DNA from: Thermohalobaculum sp039027855
Lineage (GTDB): Bacteria; Pseudomonadota; Alphaproteobacteria; Rhodobacterales; Rhodobacteraceae
Direction of reading: 5' to 3'
Assembly: GCA_039027855.1 (NCBI GenBank)
Contig: JBCCJI010000011.1
Span: forward strand, 65,759-129,758
DNA length: 64,000 bases
In this document: in pieces, positions 10,401 to 17,508 of the stretch
Layout: the number at the start of each line of letters is the position of its first letter
How positions within the stretch are numbered: the first letter of the stretch is position 1
Notes under the pieces: generated by a model
What the model was told of the DNA's origin: nothing
Databases searched by the model: none
What the model saw: only the letters and a program-made list of their open reading frames with translations
Program-made: the position numbers and the translations under genes

Positions 10401-12639
10401 ACTCGGTCCGGCCGAAGATCGGGGCTCCCTCGGCCGGTGCCCCGCTCTCGCCAGCGCCTTCACCGGGTGCTGCGGTCGGCCACCAGAGCGTGACGCTCTC
10501 GCTCGTGCGCCTGACGGCATAGAGCTGACGCGTCGCCGGATCCCACTGGAACGCCTCGGCCTCGCTCTCGATCCGGGGCTGGCCATGGGGCATCGGGCGC
10601 CCCGCCGCATCGAGGCTCGCGACCGCCGCCTCGGGCGGCGCGATCGCCTCACCGATCAGCCAGCCGCCCGGCTCGACCCAGGCCTCCACTGCACCGACAT
10701 CGACCCGCTCGGGCCCCGCCGGGCGACCATCCCAGGACGGCGGCGCGTGGAAAGGGTGATCGAACAGCCGCTGGTCGCCATTGAGGTCCAGCGCCCCGGC
10801 GATCAGCGGCGGCGCCCCCGCATCGATCAGCGAAGAGCCGCGCGCCGGCGTCGGATCATCGTCAATCGTGCCGATCTTGCCGTCGGGCCCTGCCAGTGCG
10901 TCGAGCCTCGGCTCACACCCCTCGATCAGCGCACCGGCGGGCAGCGGCCCGGCCGCCTCGCTTCGGTCCAGATCATCCAGGCCCATGCCTTCGAGGCAGA
11001 CCGCCCGCAGCACCATGTCCTCGCCAATGACCTGGCTGTCGGTCTTCAGGCGCCGCCGCAGGGCATGGGAGGCGCCCAGATTCTCCTGCACCGAATAGGC
11101 CAGGCGGTCATTGCCGCGCGTCAGGGTGTTGCCCCAGGCCACGCTGTTCGAAAGCGTCACCGGCACCGTGCTGAAAAGCGCCGCAGCCCCCCAGTCGACC
11201 TGGTTGCCCACGATGGTGACGTGTTCGATCACCGGCATCGCATCGGGCGCGCCATCCGCCTCGCGCCGCGCGCTGTGCCAGAAGTAGAGCCCCGCGCCCA
11301 CATGCGCCCGGTTGGCGACGATCAGGGCGTTGGCGATTTCGACGCTGGTCTCGTCGGCGGCAAGGTCCTGCTCCCGCGTGCCGCCCATGTCGACGGCGAT
11401 GGCCCCACCGTATTCACCGCCCTCGGGGCGGATCGGGATGCGGGTTACCGTGCGCCCGCCTTTTTCGCCCTGCGGGCCCGGATTCTTCCACCTGCTGCCG
11501 AGGCAGATGCCCTTGGCATCATTGGCAGGATTACCGCCAAAGCCGCCCGGTCCGCCCTTTCCATCGGCACCGTGGCGGCCGGATTTGCCGCCGATCACCT
11601 CGTTGTCGAAAAAACGCGCGCCGTCGACCTTGAGCGTCGCCCCCGGAACGCTGTAGACACCCGCGCCGAGCGCCGTGCCGCCTGAGCCGCCAAGCCCGGC
11701 ACCGCCGCCGATGCCGCCCTGTCCACCGCGCCCGCCGGGCTTGCGTACCTTGCAGTTAAAGGCGCCCCGGCCGAAGGTTGCGTTCCGACCGCGCGCGCCC
11801 CGCGTGCCATCGCCGCCATCGCCGCCGCGCCCGGCCTGCCCTCCTTGAGCGATGTTGCGGCCGACGGCGACGTTCTCGAGCAGCAGCGCGCCGACGTTGT
11901 AGATCCCCGCGCCGAGCGCGCGGCCGCCGTCGCCGCCGTCACCGCCGTTGCCGCCATACTGGGCGACGCCCTTGTCGGGCTTGCCTTGGGTGCCGAGCGC
12001 GCCGGTGCCGCCTTCCACCCGGTTCTCCGCCACCATCACGCCGCGGAGCGTCAGGTCGCCTTCGTTCAGCACGCCCGCTCCGCGCGCCACACCGCCATCC
12101 TGGCCCAGCGCCGTGGCATCGACGCCGATCACGCGGCCACCGCCGATGGACAGGTTCTCGATGGTGACCCGCGCGCCCGCAGGGATGCTGAGAACACGCC
12201 CCGCGCCGCCCGCATCCAGCACCGTCTGCAACGGCCGACCCGCGCCCCGGATGGTCGTCTGATCAGGGATCACCAGATCCACCGCCGGATAGACCCCTTT
12301 GGCCAGCACCAGCGTGCCTCGGGCGCGCCCGGTGTTGTCGACCGTCAGCGACTGCAGCCGCGCAAGCCCATGCGCGACGCTTGCACAGGGCGTGCTCTCC
12401 CGTTGGCAGGTCGGATCATCGCGACCATTGGGGGCCACATGGACCGTCGCAGGGCTGGGACCTGCGCTGAAAAGCGCATCGCCAAGCGGCGTGAGATCGC
12501 CCGGTTGCTGCGCGAGCGCCAGCGCGCCCGTCATCAGGGCAATGGGTGCGGCAAGCGCGGTTGCGCGCAGCTCCGCCGAAAGCCGTCGACGTGCCCACCG
12601 CGCCATCAACAGGCGCGCCGTCATCTTGCGGGCCGTCAT
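4489..12639 (-). CDS. Giant exported beta-helix protein (2716 aa), function unknown
   Basis: A single uninterrupted 2716-codon gene. A long basic n-region and hydrophobic segment (about 20-45, ending ALAQQ) indicate export. Residues about 65-520 form a right-handed parallel beta-helix of the Pmp/pectate-lyase type, beginning 'VHVAPNGRDDPTCQ...PCASVAHG' and carrying glycine-rich insertions such as GGNGGDGGDGG at about 230-400. 'GSSLIDAGAPPL...DLNGDQR...VDVGAVEAW' at about 595-660 is the usual end of such helices. Residues about 700-1350 contain beta-rich segments including GDPSLPGYNPNDEHAFF. The C-terminal 1200 residues are mostly alpha-helical, with coiled-coil-like stretches around 1880 and 2060-2300. 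The ATG overlaps the stop of the upstream gene (ATGA), so translation is coupled. No enzyme signature or anchor was recognised; adhesin, surface layer or toxin-delivery roles are all possible. Confidence 0.8.
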   Translation of the reverse strand: MTARKMTARLLMARWARRRLSAELRATALAAPIALMTGALALAQQPGDLTPLGDALFSAGPSPATVHVAPNGRDDPTCQRESTPCASVAHGLARLQSLTVDNTGRARGTLVLAKGVYPAVDLVIPDQTTIRGAGRPLQTVLDAGGAGRVLSIPAGARVTIENLSIGGGRVIGVDATALGQDGGVARGAGVLNEGDLTLRGVMVAENRVEGGTGALGTQGKPDKGVAQYGGNGGDGGDGGRALGAGIYNVGALLLENVAVGRNIAQGGQAGRGGDGGDGTRGARGRNATFGRGAFNCKVRKPGGRGGQGGIGGGAGLGGSGGTALGAGVYSVPGATLKVDGARFFDNEVIGGKSGRHGADGKGGPGGFGGNPANDAKGICLGSRWKNPGPQGEKGGRTVTRIPIRPEGGEYGGAIAVDMGGTREQDLAADETSVEIANALIVANRAHVGAGLYFWHSARREADGAPDAMPVIEHVTIVGNQVDWGAAALFSTVPVTLSNSVAWGNTLTRGNDRLAYSVQENLGASHALRRRLKTDSQVIGEDMVLRAVCLEGMGLDDLDRSEAAGPLPAGALIEGCEPRLDALAGPDGKIGTIDDDPTPARGSSLIDAGAPPLIAGALDLNGDQRLFDHPFHAPPSWDGRPAGPERVDVGAVEAWVEPGGWLIGEAIAPPEAAVASLDAAGRPMPHGQPRIESEAEAFQWDPATRQLYAVRRTSESVTLWWPTAAPGEGAGESGAPAEGAPIFGRTEWPEQAQIHVAGAEVPIAPGVGLRLIGIQDPGGSAAMLGDRFTNAVPDTHSLLVFAEGEGTAGSAAPLRFLAVRTVDGYGILAERAACSVGAPILDARHQGPRGGHLLDPLAPVFPGEAGASALDGTASIIAVNASAAVPDHPLAVAWYRRGTFGIAWPDLVVGYDCTWPETWPGHGSTLTLTDPHGSGPWDEAGGLFEATVYAQGDPSLPGYNPNDEHAFFDVETAHLHALRMGKDDGAVGAGRHVVVQYRRSQDGPWQIAVLRLYLESPEHPLGVVGAATAGSRIARPAQILAAGGGACAATELAGPVFRAEDRSLFATAASVAPDLRVRWFYPMRADFAPVPGSKDADCLPWLGPISDGIDSTATQRFTARWPEDAPELRVGQSLIEPLSDATGIRLLHGRDLGLRLFDPMLPYAVDLATLPGAIEVDARGMLTGLPYGLEGRLSHVDGRLRLRGFIDRANGPSGLPLLHPSRLTAADTAALEAADPSADPAFLAAIRALQVASNAGEVLDVAALEGPGVLATTAMRLGPEGTAHATLLLDDVPGGPGARGLVVRLSCAPYAAPVVAVPSRDVFDDRTTLRYWADFGGDTDDLQVEWRLSESADGSPVLPAPRGLPEGWRYRRGGAAFDRGVAGTPGAVAVTVGAPSAEGLNDLFALARWSRPGGFCAGGEALAAAPLSGETAPADGAPPRPALAEGWVKRVLGAVNQFEQSERELMAGAEDIRLSAVALAGAPHEPGQTLGARDLSGVGLLRAYHTVFERARRLSIDRDDPAPYDAAASPDGGDPLLFAAGRMAALYKTLGDDAMADLADPTILLDTPSAGLQGRTTERFAFEEVLPSLLEEELALTRGLEAADTAPMHNRLAPNLSKGAAAGAIYLGAYGIQHSETAEDDIAAMQRGEVADLREDALSAYPQGHGDAYGHYLSGTEIFYDLMRHPEFTWPVGGERVSDGRGGSRAVDFREERLFAIAAAAKAEAGLKAAELTFRRDYEESDRRRLLGFKDRKNLSVWNAEAGGMQRVERAWGTLDWATRAGSGAYLDWVAGNALLPERDCAAGADCAAADETVRRIDRQTVGELTDLVDVYDTLQGVADRANSGLNPLGLPRGVVPFSLEASGVEYGTGHRHFAQIYERTLQRLDAANVALSLTMQDAISHKARRERQAELRREMDTREAEFRDRALRIFGGPYEEDIGPGRLYPPGYRGPDIYRHMVIDDDPAALFGEAFSVGSLFEIAFRPGQNVACYFMDGAPRDLASRAARSEECGSIYDTIAAEDPASALGSTLKVTNFTGDLLVNTLGTEVGAEFDDARIIAVSEERQTAVEAALGARDAGTAPTVRLVFSEGLRGMVKPAGYTSRIAEGRAGELQVLRRSMMREAGQLRQAIEEYEALLENLDGGYRKLLARIESQDLEQDIVGRALEKKQALDLAMIVNERMSEAAKASAESMVDVSEATADGVPTGFDDIASAGRASIRLGALFGSRALKLGAMALDINHSMMGMAASQVEQATQMQLMAGVARNHERLEEAQQLLETALREPQLRAAVMTQHEAVREAELRYQQAVAEGFRVLDDWMRVRRAMGADIVLERYGDALDRALQEESLAAYNEHFDIAARQVYQLAKAFDYETGGDAMQRSEYRALLAEILQERALGSYVQGQPVPGRDNGLVGIALHLNQSFDRYLEATRYRADRRKELVLSFRRELFDLDRDVELADSSDAISVLELGYVESRVDEIFAETVYRHFREDLREIPEIAECCIDDDRLARGPMPGLAIPFDTRIEDGLNLFGNPIGPGDQRPPSNAATVRIMSAAVLLEGFDWREQGVTDGFEAFVVPIGEDMVSGTADGTDLACSVPPRRVLAGREPTPKRCWTVVDAARAFEDRADVRPLRMLGTPTYAADDFIPGAAKLDKQLVGRSAENSGWLLVIPGEELLADPGRGVRSLLGVDADGTALGGGITDIQLFLEVYANTRPSWPN

Positions 12640-13394
12640 GGTGCGAGCCCGCTGACACGGTCGCCCTGCCAGATCCGCTCCAGCGTCACGCGACCCTCGA
12701 CCGTGATCTCGCGCGCCGTGAGACCAGTCAGGCGCTCCTCATAGCGGCCGGTCAGCACACCGCCGGTGGCGTCGATGCGGCCAGGTGTCAGCATGATCGC
12801 CCGCGTCACCGCGCGATCATGCTTCTCGGCCCGGGTATGATGCGGATGCGCCGCATGCACAAAGGGGTTCACGCGGTCCCCGGCACGCAGCGTTACCGCA
12901 CCGCTGAGCGCGCCATCGAGCGCGAGAGCGCCCGAAAGCGGGATCGAGGGTGCGTCGAACGAGAAGGCCGCGCTGGTATGGCGGATGCCACTCCGCAAAT
13001 CGCTTGGCCGCGCGGCGGCAACCCCGGCGGCGATCGCTTCGCGTGACACCAGCAGTTCCGGCCCCGCCGGCCCAGGCAGCAAAACCAGCTCACGCAGCAG
13101 ATGCGCCGCTTCACCCCCGTCGCCGTCGTCTCCGCCATCCCCCGCGTCATAGACCAGCAGATAGACCGGAAAGGTGAACGGGCGGAGTACCGGTTGCGGC
13201 GCGGCGCTCGCCCGGCCGGGGGTTACTTGCGAGACCCGCTCGATCGTCGCGGTGCCAGCCCATAGCGTGCCGGCGGCGCCAGCCTGACCGTGCAGGGACA
13301 GCGACACACCGAGCGTGCAGACCAACATGAGAACCAAGCGACGCATGACACTGGTCAACGGCGCCCCGGGCCGGTTCCGTCTGATCGCCTGCAT
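12636..13394 (-). CDS. Small exported protein preceding the giant beta-helix protein
   Basis: A 252-aa protein of no recognised family. The ATG at 13394 is chosen for its GGAGGA ribosome site; an in-frame ATG at 13346 (MRRLVLMLVCTLGVSL) also opens a signal peptide and is a possible alternative. The mature part is beta-rich, contains an acidic-glycine loop (DAGDGGDDGDGGE), a histidine cluster (HAAHPHHTRAEKHDRAVT) that could bind metal, and a repetitive C-terminal beta segment (GRYEERLTGLTAREITVEGRVTLERI). Its TGA overlaps the start of the 2716-aa gene. It is first in the operon, so it may be a chaperone, subunit or periplasmic partner of the giant protein; this is inference from coupling only. 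Confidence 0.65.
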   Translation of the reverse strand: MQAIRRNRPGAPLTSVMRRLVLMLVCTLGVSLSLHGQAGAAGTLWAGTATIERVSQVTPGRASAAPQPVLRPFTFPVYLLVYDAGDGGDDGDGGEAAHLLRELVLLPGPAGPELLVSREAIAAGVAAARPSDLRSGIRHTSAAFSFDAPSIPLSGALALDGALSGAVTLRAGDRVNPFVHAAHPHHTRAEKHDRAVTRAIMLTPGRIDATGGVLTGRYEERLTGLTAREITVEGRVTLERIWQGDRVSGLAP

Positions 13395-13616
13395 ATCACG
13401 CGTCCTCCGCGGCGCCGGCCGTCGCGGGATAGCGGGATGACGCCACGTCAGACGAACACAAATCCCACGATGCGGCAACCAAACATCAGGGCAAGAAACC
13501 CGGGCGAGCGCGGCGCCACGGGTCGCTCCGCATTGACCGTGGCTGCGTAAGGTGGGTCGACCGGTCCCCAGACGGGCGTTCGGTCATGCGCTCCAGCGGG
13601 CGCCCGATCAGGCACC

Positions 13617-14315
13617 TCAGTCGTGGCGACCATCGGCAATGGCGTCGGCGAAACCGTGATTGGTGTCTCGATGCGCCGCTTCGTCGGCCCGCACCGCGAC
13701 CACGACCTCACGCAGGCGGGCATCCTCGGGCAGGTTCCAGTAGTCGATGGCCAGCTGGGGTGCCGGCACGTTCTCCTGCTTGCCCGCGTCGATCTCGGCC
13801 AGATACTGCGTGTAGCTGATGACCGCCTCTTCCTCGAGATAGCCGACGATCCGGTGGGCCGTGCGCGGCGCGAACAGGTAAGTGAAGAAGAAGACGTTGT
13901 AGAAGATCGCTTGGCCCACCATCACCAGCAGCCGCTCGGCCTTCGAGGGCTGGGCGATGTGGATGAAGGTCATAAGGTGCATCCGCTCGTTCTCAGCCTC
14001 GTCCAGCAGTTCTCGGATCCAGCCCTGATCGTCGCGGATATGGCGGATCGCCTTCAGATGCTGCAGCAAGCCGCCGACCATGCCGGGTACCGCCGCCACC
14101 GTCTCCAGCACCACCGCCCGGTGGCCATAGCGCTTGGCGAAGAAGGCATCGGCGAAGACGCGCATGAACTTCACGATACGCAGCGCCATGCGGTCATGGA
14201 TGTCCTTGGGCGCGACATGAGTGTCGAGCGCAAGGCCCTCGCCCGAGTGATCACCGGAAGGGCGCACCGCACCCTCCCCATCGAGATCGACCGGCTCATT
14301 GACGACGTCGCGCAT
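13617..14315 (-). CDS. Alternative oxidase (AOX)
   Basis: Membrane-associated di-iron ubiquinol oxidase that reduces O2 to water without pumping protons, bypassing the cytochrome bc1 and cytochrome oxidase route and tolerating cyanide, NO or sulphide. All four AOX boxes are present in the 232-aa protein: LETVA (Glu71), ENERMH (Glu110, His113), LEEEAV (Glu161-163) and RADEAAHR (Glu212, His215). Two interfacial hydrophobic helices (about 70-90 and 130-150) are as expected. The ATG at 14315 follows AGGAGGA; the longer reading from 14354 is not needed. It is downstream of an exported hydrolase on the same strand, 156 bases away, so it probably has its own promoter. Confidence 0.92.
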   Translation of the reverse strand: MRDVVNEPVDLDGEGAVRPSGDHSGEGLALDTHVAPKDIHDRMALRIVKFMRVFADAFFAKRYGHRAVVLETVAAVPGMVGGLLQHLKAIRHIRDDQGWIRELLDEAENERMHLMTFIHIAQPSKAERLLVMVGQAIFYNVFFFTYLFAPRTAHRIVGYLEEEAVISYTQYLAEIDAGKQENVPAPQLAIDYWNLPEDARLREVVVAVRADEAAHRDTNHGFADAIADGRHD

Positions 14316-14471
14316 GCCATTCCTCCTGTGTTGTCGAAGCAGATCGTGAGACATTTGGCAGCGTCAACGCCGTGCGACGCGGTGTATCGGCCGGATCGGC
14401 ACGATGGCGGCGACGCCGGCGGCACGTTTCCACCCTACGGAAGCCTCATGCGTTATTGAGAACCAGCCCGA

Positions 14472-15449
14472 TCATCGAAGCCCGAGCAGGAACCCCGCGG
14501 TGCAGTCGGTGACAGCCTGCAGCACCGGCGGCGCGTGGATCGCGCCCAAGTCATGGCCTGCATCGAGCGAGACGATGCGCGTAGGCCGGCCGATCTCTGC
14601 CTCGCGCGCTGCGGCAAGCCGCCCGGCCAGCGCTGCGCCCTGCCTGACCAGCGAATCGCGGCGGCCGGTGACGACCATGATCTCGGCGGGCGTCGCGGCC
14701 GCGTCGGCGATGGGATCGGCGGCGGCGAGCTCTACGAAGAAGGCGGGCCTCAGCCGCGTGCCCTCGATCACCGCGGTCTCTCCGACGTCGGCGAGACCTG
14801 CGCCATGGAGGATCGTCTCGCGCCCGAAGATGATCCCATAGGTGGCCATCGGATCCATCACCGGGTTCCAAAGCGCGAGCCGCTCGACTGGCGCACCCGC
14901 CGCCGCCGCACGCAGCGCCACGAGCCCGCCCTGGCTGAAGCCGAGCATCCCGAGCGGCAGGTCTTGCCCAGGATAGGCCGCGCGCAGCGCCGCGACCGCC
15001 CGGATCGCATCGCGCGCCTGGGTCGAGAAGCGGGTATCGGCCCACTCTCCGTCGCTCTGCCCTGAACCGATGAAATCGATGCGAAGGCTTGCGACGCCGC
15101 GCGCCGCCAGACGCTCGGCAGCCCGGCGGAACATGCCGCGCTGCTCGTCGCGGGCGCCGGTATAGCCGTGCAGCATCAGCACGAGAGCCAGCGGGTCGGC
15201 GCCTTGGGGCGCCACCATCGTCCCCTCGATCCGCCCGTCCGGCGTGTCGATACCGATGGTCTCGGCGAGACCTGCTGTTGCGACAACCTCGGCGGGCCGG
15301 CATTGCGCGAAGACCTCGGCAGTGACCTTGGCGACGTCGGGATCGCCTTCGTCCGCCCGTAAAGCGCTGGGAAGGCCGACGCCCATCGCGACCGCCGCGG
15401 CGAGGCCGCGACGGGTGATCCTGAGGCCAATCGCTGTCGCTCGTGTCAT
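14472..15449 (-). CDS. Exported alpha/beta hydrolase
   Basis: Alpha/beta-hydrolase-fold esterase or peptidase-like enzyme, 325 aa from the ATG at 15449 (preceded by AGAGGGAC). The N-terminus (RITRRGLAAAVAMGVGLPSALRADE) is an export signal with a possible twin-arginine pair. The oxyanion segment is LHGYTGARDEQRG, the nucleophile elbow GFSQGG, and the acid and base are likely Asp in GRRDSLV and His in AGHDLG. The overall plan is close to dienelactone-hydrolase or acyl-esterase types; substrate cannot be named. Confidence 0.8.
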   Translation of the reverse strand: MTRATAIGLRITRRGLAAAVAMGVGLPSALRADEGDPDVAKVTAEVFAQCRPAEVVATAGLAETIGIDTPDGRIEGTMVAPQGADPLALVLMLHGYTGARDEQRGMFRRAAERLAARGVASLRIDFIGSGQSDGEWADTRFSTQARDAIRAVAALRAAYPGQDLPLGMLGFSQGGLVALRAAAAGAPVERLALWNPVMDPMATYGIIFGRETILHGAGLADVGETAVIEGTRLRPAFFVELAAADPIADAAATPAEIMVVTGRRDSLVRQGAALAGRLAAAREAEIGRPTRIVSLDAGHDLGAIHAPPVLQAVTDCTAGFLLGLR

Positions 15450-15576
15450 GGCGCTGTCCCTCTGGCCGAGGGCCCAGGATAGCGCCATGCCGGCACCGCT
15501 GAAACCGGGCCATCATCCGGGCCACGCTTCCGGCACTGATGGGGACGCGCAGGGGCCCGGCGGACAGATGGCCTCC

Positions 15577-16995
15577 TCACGCCGCAGGCACCGCCGCCTT
15601 CTTCCGCTTCCAGGGCGGTGGGAAATCGCCGGCCATGATGCAGCCATAGGGGTCGATGTAATCCTCGATCACCGCGAGGTCGTAGCGCTTTATCTGCGCC
15701 ACCACCGCCTCCGCCCGCTTGTAGCTCGACGGCAGTTCCGACACGTCGACCTTCCCGCCATAGAAACGGACATCGAGGCCCGCCGTCTCGGCAGCCAGCA
15801 AGTGCTCGGGCGTCTTGCTGCCCATGCGTCGGCGATGCTCGGAGCGCGAGAAGTTGCGTCCCGCGCCATGCGGGCTGAAGCCCAGCCCATGGGCCTGGTC
15901 GCGCCCGCGCACCACCAGCACGGGCTGGGACATGTTGAGCGGGATCAGCGTGCGCGCCGTCGCATCGGCGGCAAACCCGTCCCAGGCCGGCGTCGCGCCC
16001 TTGCCGTGATAGTATCGCCCACCCCGCTCGAAGACGAAGTTGTGCTCGTTCCAGAACCTATCGCCCACCGCGCCGCCGATCGCCGCCACCGTGGCGTCGT
16101 GGATCACTTCGTGATTGGCCTTGGTCCAGGCGCGGATGACCTGCAGCGCCGCCCAATAGGCGCGCCCTTCCTCGGTATCGGCGGGGATCCAGGCGTTCTG
16201 TTTCAGCGTCTCGGGCGAGAGCTCGCGGCGGAACCGCTCCGCCACCTCCATCCCCGCACGATAGAGCCGCGCGCCCGGCCCGCGCGAGCCGTGATGGGTA
16301 ATCATCGCGGTGCGCCCGGTCTCGCGCGAGCGGCCGACGAACAGGAAGTGGTTGCCGTCGCCCTGCGTGCCCATATGGCTCTCGGCCATGCGCAGCGCCC
16401 TGACCTCGTTCAGGAACGGGTTTTCGCGAAACCGCTCGATCAGGTCGGGATCGGCCGGCAGGATGCGGTCCTCACGCCGCCCGCCGGGGCCGAAATGCGT
16501 GGCCGCATGGGCTGCATCCAGCACCTCGCGCGGCTTGGCGTGACCCAGGTCACTCATCATGACCGAGCAGCAGATATCGGCCGAGTGCATCCCCGGATGG
16601 ATCGCGTTCTCTGCCGCGACGACGCCGCCGACGGGGATCGTCCCCTTCGGCCCGGCCGGGCAGGCGTCGGGCATGATGGCCCCTGCGCTCAGCGTGGGCG
16701 TGCGCATCAGCGCGTCCATCGAGGCGCGGACGGCGGCGAGGTTGCTCTCCTCGTCGGGATGCTCGACCTCGATATTCTGGTGATAGGCGACCGCGCCCGG
16801 TGCCCGCAGACCGAGGGTCGGCGGCGGGGGAGGCGGCATGTCGACCTCCAGCATGGCGCGGATGCGCACCAGGCCAAAACCCTCGGCCCGCGCGGCATTG
16901 GCCTTGGCCAACAGCTCGGTGAATTGCGGCCCCGGACGGTGGCCCCAGTCGATCAGATCACGCCCGGTGATAGGCTCTCTTTCGGTCTCGCTCAT
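15577..16995 (-). CDS. rtcB: RNA-splicing ligase RtcB
   Basis: GTP- and Mn2+-dependent RNA ligase that joins 2',3'-cyclic phosphate (or 3'-phosphate) ends to 5'-OH ends, repairing cleaved RNAs. The ATG at 16995 follows GGTGGGAAG and gives 472 aa, normal for RtcB. Conserved segments: HSADICCSVM (metal-binding Cys), TQGDGNHFLFVG, ITHHGSRGPG, and SPHGAGRNFSR with the histidine that is guanylylated. It is last in the rsr-RNA array-rtcB arrangement, on the same strand as the five Y-like RNAs, and the divergent rtcR lies beyond rsr. Neither rtcA (RNA cyclase) nor archease is in the window. The 103 extra codons that can be read upstream are the RNA array itself, not protein. Confidence 0.93.
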   Translation of the reverse strand: MSETEREPITGRDLIDWGHRPGPQFTELLAKANAARAEGFGLVRIRAMLEVDMPPPPPPTLGLRAPGAVAYHQNIEVEHPDEESNLAAVRASMDALMRTPTLSAGAIMPDACPAGPKGTIPVGGVVAAENAIHPGMHSADICCSVMMSDLGHAKPREVLDAAHAATHFGPGGRREDRILPADPDLIERFRENPFLNEVRALRMAESHMGTQGDGNHFLFVGRSRETGRTAMITHHGSRGPGARLYRAGMEVAERFRRELSPETLKQNAWIPADTEEGRAYWAALQVIRAWTKANHEVIHDATVAAIGGAVGDRFWNEHNFVFERGGRYYHGKGATPAWDGFAADATARTLIPLNMSQPVLVVRGRDQAHGLGFSPHGAGRNFSRSEHRRRMGSKTPEHLLAAETAGLDVRFYGGKVDVSELPSSYKRAEAVVAQIKRYDLAVIEDYIDPYGCIMAGDFPPPWKRKKAAVPAA

Positions 16996-17036
16996 GGTCT
17001 TCCCACCCTGGGTCTGACGCGCTCTGGCGCGGTCTC

Positions 17037-17072
17037 GCGGAGCTGGCAGGCGCTCGGGCGCACCAGCTCCGC
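17037..17072 (-). terminator. Strong hairpin between the Y-RNA array and rtcB
   Basis: On the minus strand GCGGAGCTGG pairs perfectly with CCAGCTCCGC, with a further small GCGC stem inside. Four T residues precede it and no T-run follows, so it is more likely a processing or attenuation element shielding the last RNA than an intrinsic terminator. Confidence 0.5.
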
Positions 17073-17076
17073 AAAA

Positions 17077-17220
17077 GGGTCCCGGCGACAAGGTTGAGGC
17101 GAAACACGTACCCGCTCTATCCACTGAGCTACGCTGCCGTGATTGGTGGCAGCGACGGGATTCGAACCCGCGACCTGGCGCTCCTGAGGCGATGTAGTTC
17201 CGCCGGCATTCGCCGGGATG
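17077..17220 (-). ncRNA. Y-RNA-like RNA, unit 5 (permuted tRNA module)
   Basis: Last unit before rtcB. Lower stem CCCGGCGA (17217-17210) pairs with TCGCCGGG (17088-17081), followed by a bulged A and C residues. Upper stem GGCGGAAC (17204-17197) pairs with GTTTCGCC (17105-17098). Between them lies a tRNA-like module in permuted order: T-arm GCGGG-TTCGAAT-CCCGT (17171-17155), acceptor-like hairpin CGCTGCC/GGCAGCG closed by ACCAATCAC (17154-17132), then D-arm GCTC-AGTGGATA-GAGC (17129-17114). This is the YrlA plan, where the Ro-binding stem takes the place of the anticodon stem. Confidence 0.85.
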
Positions 17221-17257
17221 TCTCCTGTTCGTATCGCCCATGACATGGGCAGTGATC

Positions 17258-17333
17258 GGGTCCGGGGGACAAGAAGAGTGCAGGACAACCTTCGGGTTCA
17301 AAGCGATGTAGTCCTGCAGGCATTCCCCCGGGA
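17258..17333 (-). ncRNA. Y-RNA-like RNA, unit 4 (minimal, no tRNA module)
   Basis: Short unit with the same frame but no T- or D-arm. Lower stem CCGGGGGA (17331-17324) pairs perfectly with TCCCCCGG (17269-17262), followed by the bulged A. The AATGCC box is present. Upper stem TGCAGGAC (17318-17311) pairs perfectly with GTCCTGCA (17286-17279). The apical loop starts with the common TACATCGCTT and holds only a small AACC-CGAA-GGTT hairpin. It resembles a stripped-down Y RNA able to bind Ro but without the tRNA mimic. Confidence 0.75.
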
Positions 17334-17343
17334 GGTTCCGTTC

Positions 17344-17483
17344 GGTCCCGGCGACAAGGGTGTGGTGAAACTCCGACCTGCTCTACCGCTGAGCTACGCC
17401 GACCCTTTCGGGGCGACGGCGGGAGTCGAACCCGCGACCTGGCGCGTGACAAGCGATGTAGTTCCACCGGCATTCGCCGGGCC
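17344..17483 (-). ncRNA. Y-RNA-like RNA, unit 3 (permuted tRNA module)
   Basis: Lower stem GG-CCCGGCGA (17483-17474) pairs with TCGCCGGG-A-CC (17354-17344), leaving one bulged A. Upper stem GGTGGAACT (17468-17460) pairs over 9 bp with AGTTTCACC (17372-17364). Apical module: T-arm GCGGG-TTCGACT-CCCGC (17435-17419), acceptor-like hairpin GTCGCCCC/GGGTCGGC closed by GAAA (17417-17398, one C.U mismatch), D-arm GCTC-AGCGGTA-GAGC (17394-17380). Sequence between upper stem and T-arm (ACATCGCTTGTC...) is shared with other units. Confidence 0.87.
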
Positions 17484-17508
17484 GTCTCCTTTGTTCAGTC
17501 GTCCATAC

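Noticed and set aside
6268..11685. Plus-strand open frame of 1805 codons opposite the giant protein gene
   Set aside because: It lies wholly antisense to a gene with signal peptide, recognisable beta-helix repeats and coupled start. Its residue make-up (excess Arg, Gly, Ala, His) is that of a GC-rich shadow frame, and no domain is visible.
13448..13723. Small minus-strand frame ending GFLALMFGCRIVGFVFV
   Set aside because: It starts inside the oxidase gene in another frame, has no ribosome site, and only the last 17 residues look membrane-like. A real small protein cannot be excluded but is not supported.
15244..17097. 617-codon plus-strand frame over rtcB
   Set aside because: Antisense to clear RtcB motifs; no family resemblance, no ribosome site.
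17114..17171. Ordinary tRNA gene on the minus strand
   Set aside because: T-arm and D-arm sequences are canonical, but they occur in the order T-arm, closed hairpin, D-arm, with no anticodon arm and no free acceptor end. They are parts of Y-RNA-like units, not tRNAs.
16996..17301. N-terminal extension of RtcB into the intergenic array
   Set aside because: The frame is open, but RtcB homology begins at the ATG at 16995, which has a ribosome site, and the upstream bases form unit 5 and a strong hairpin.
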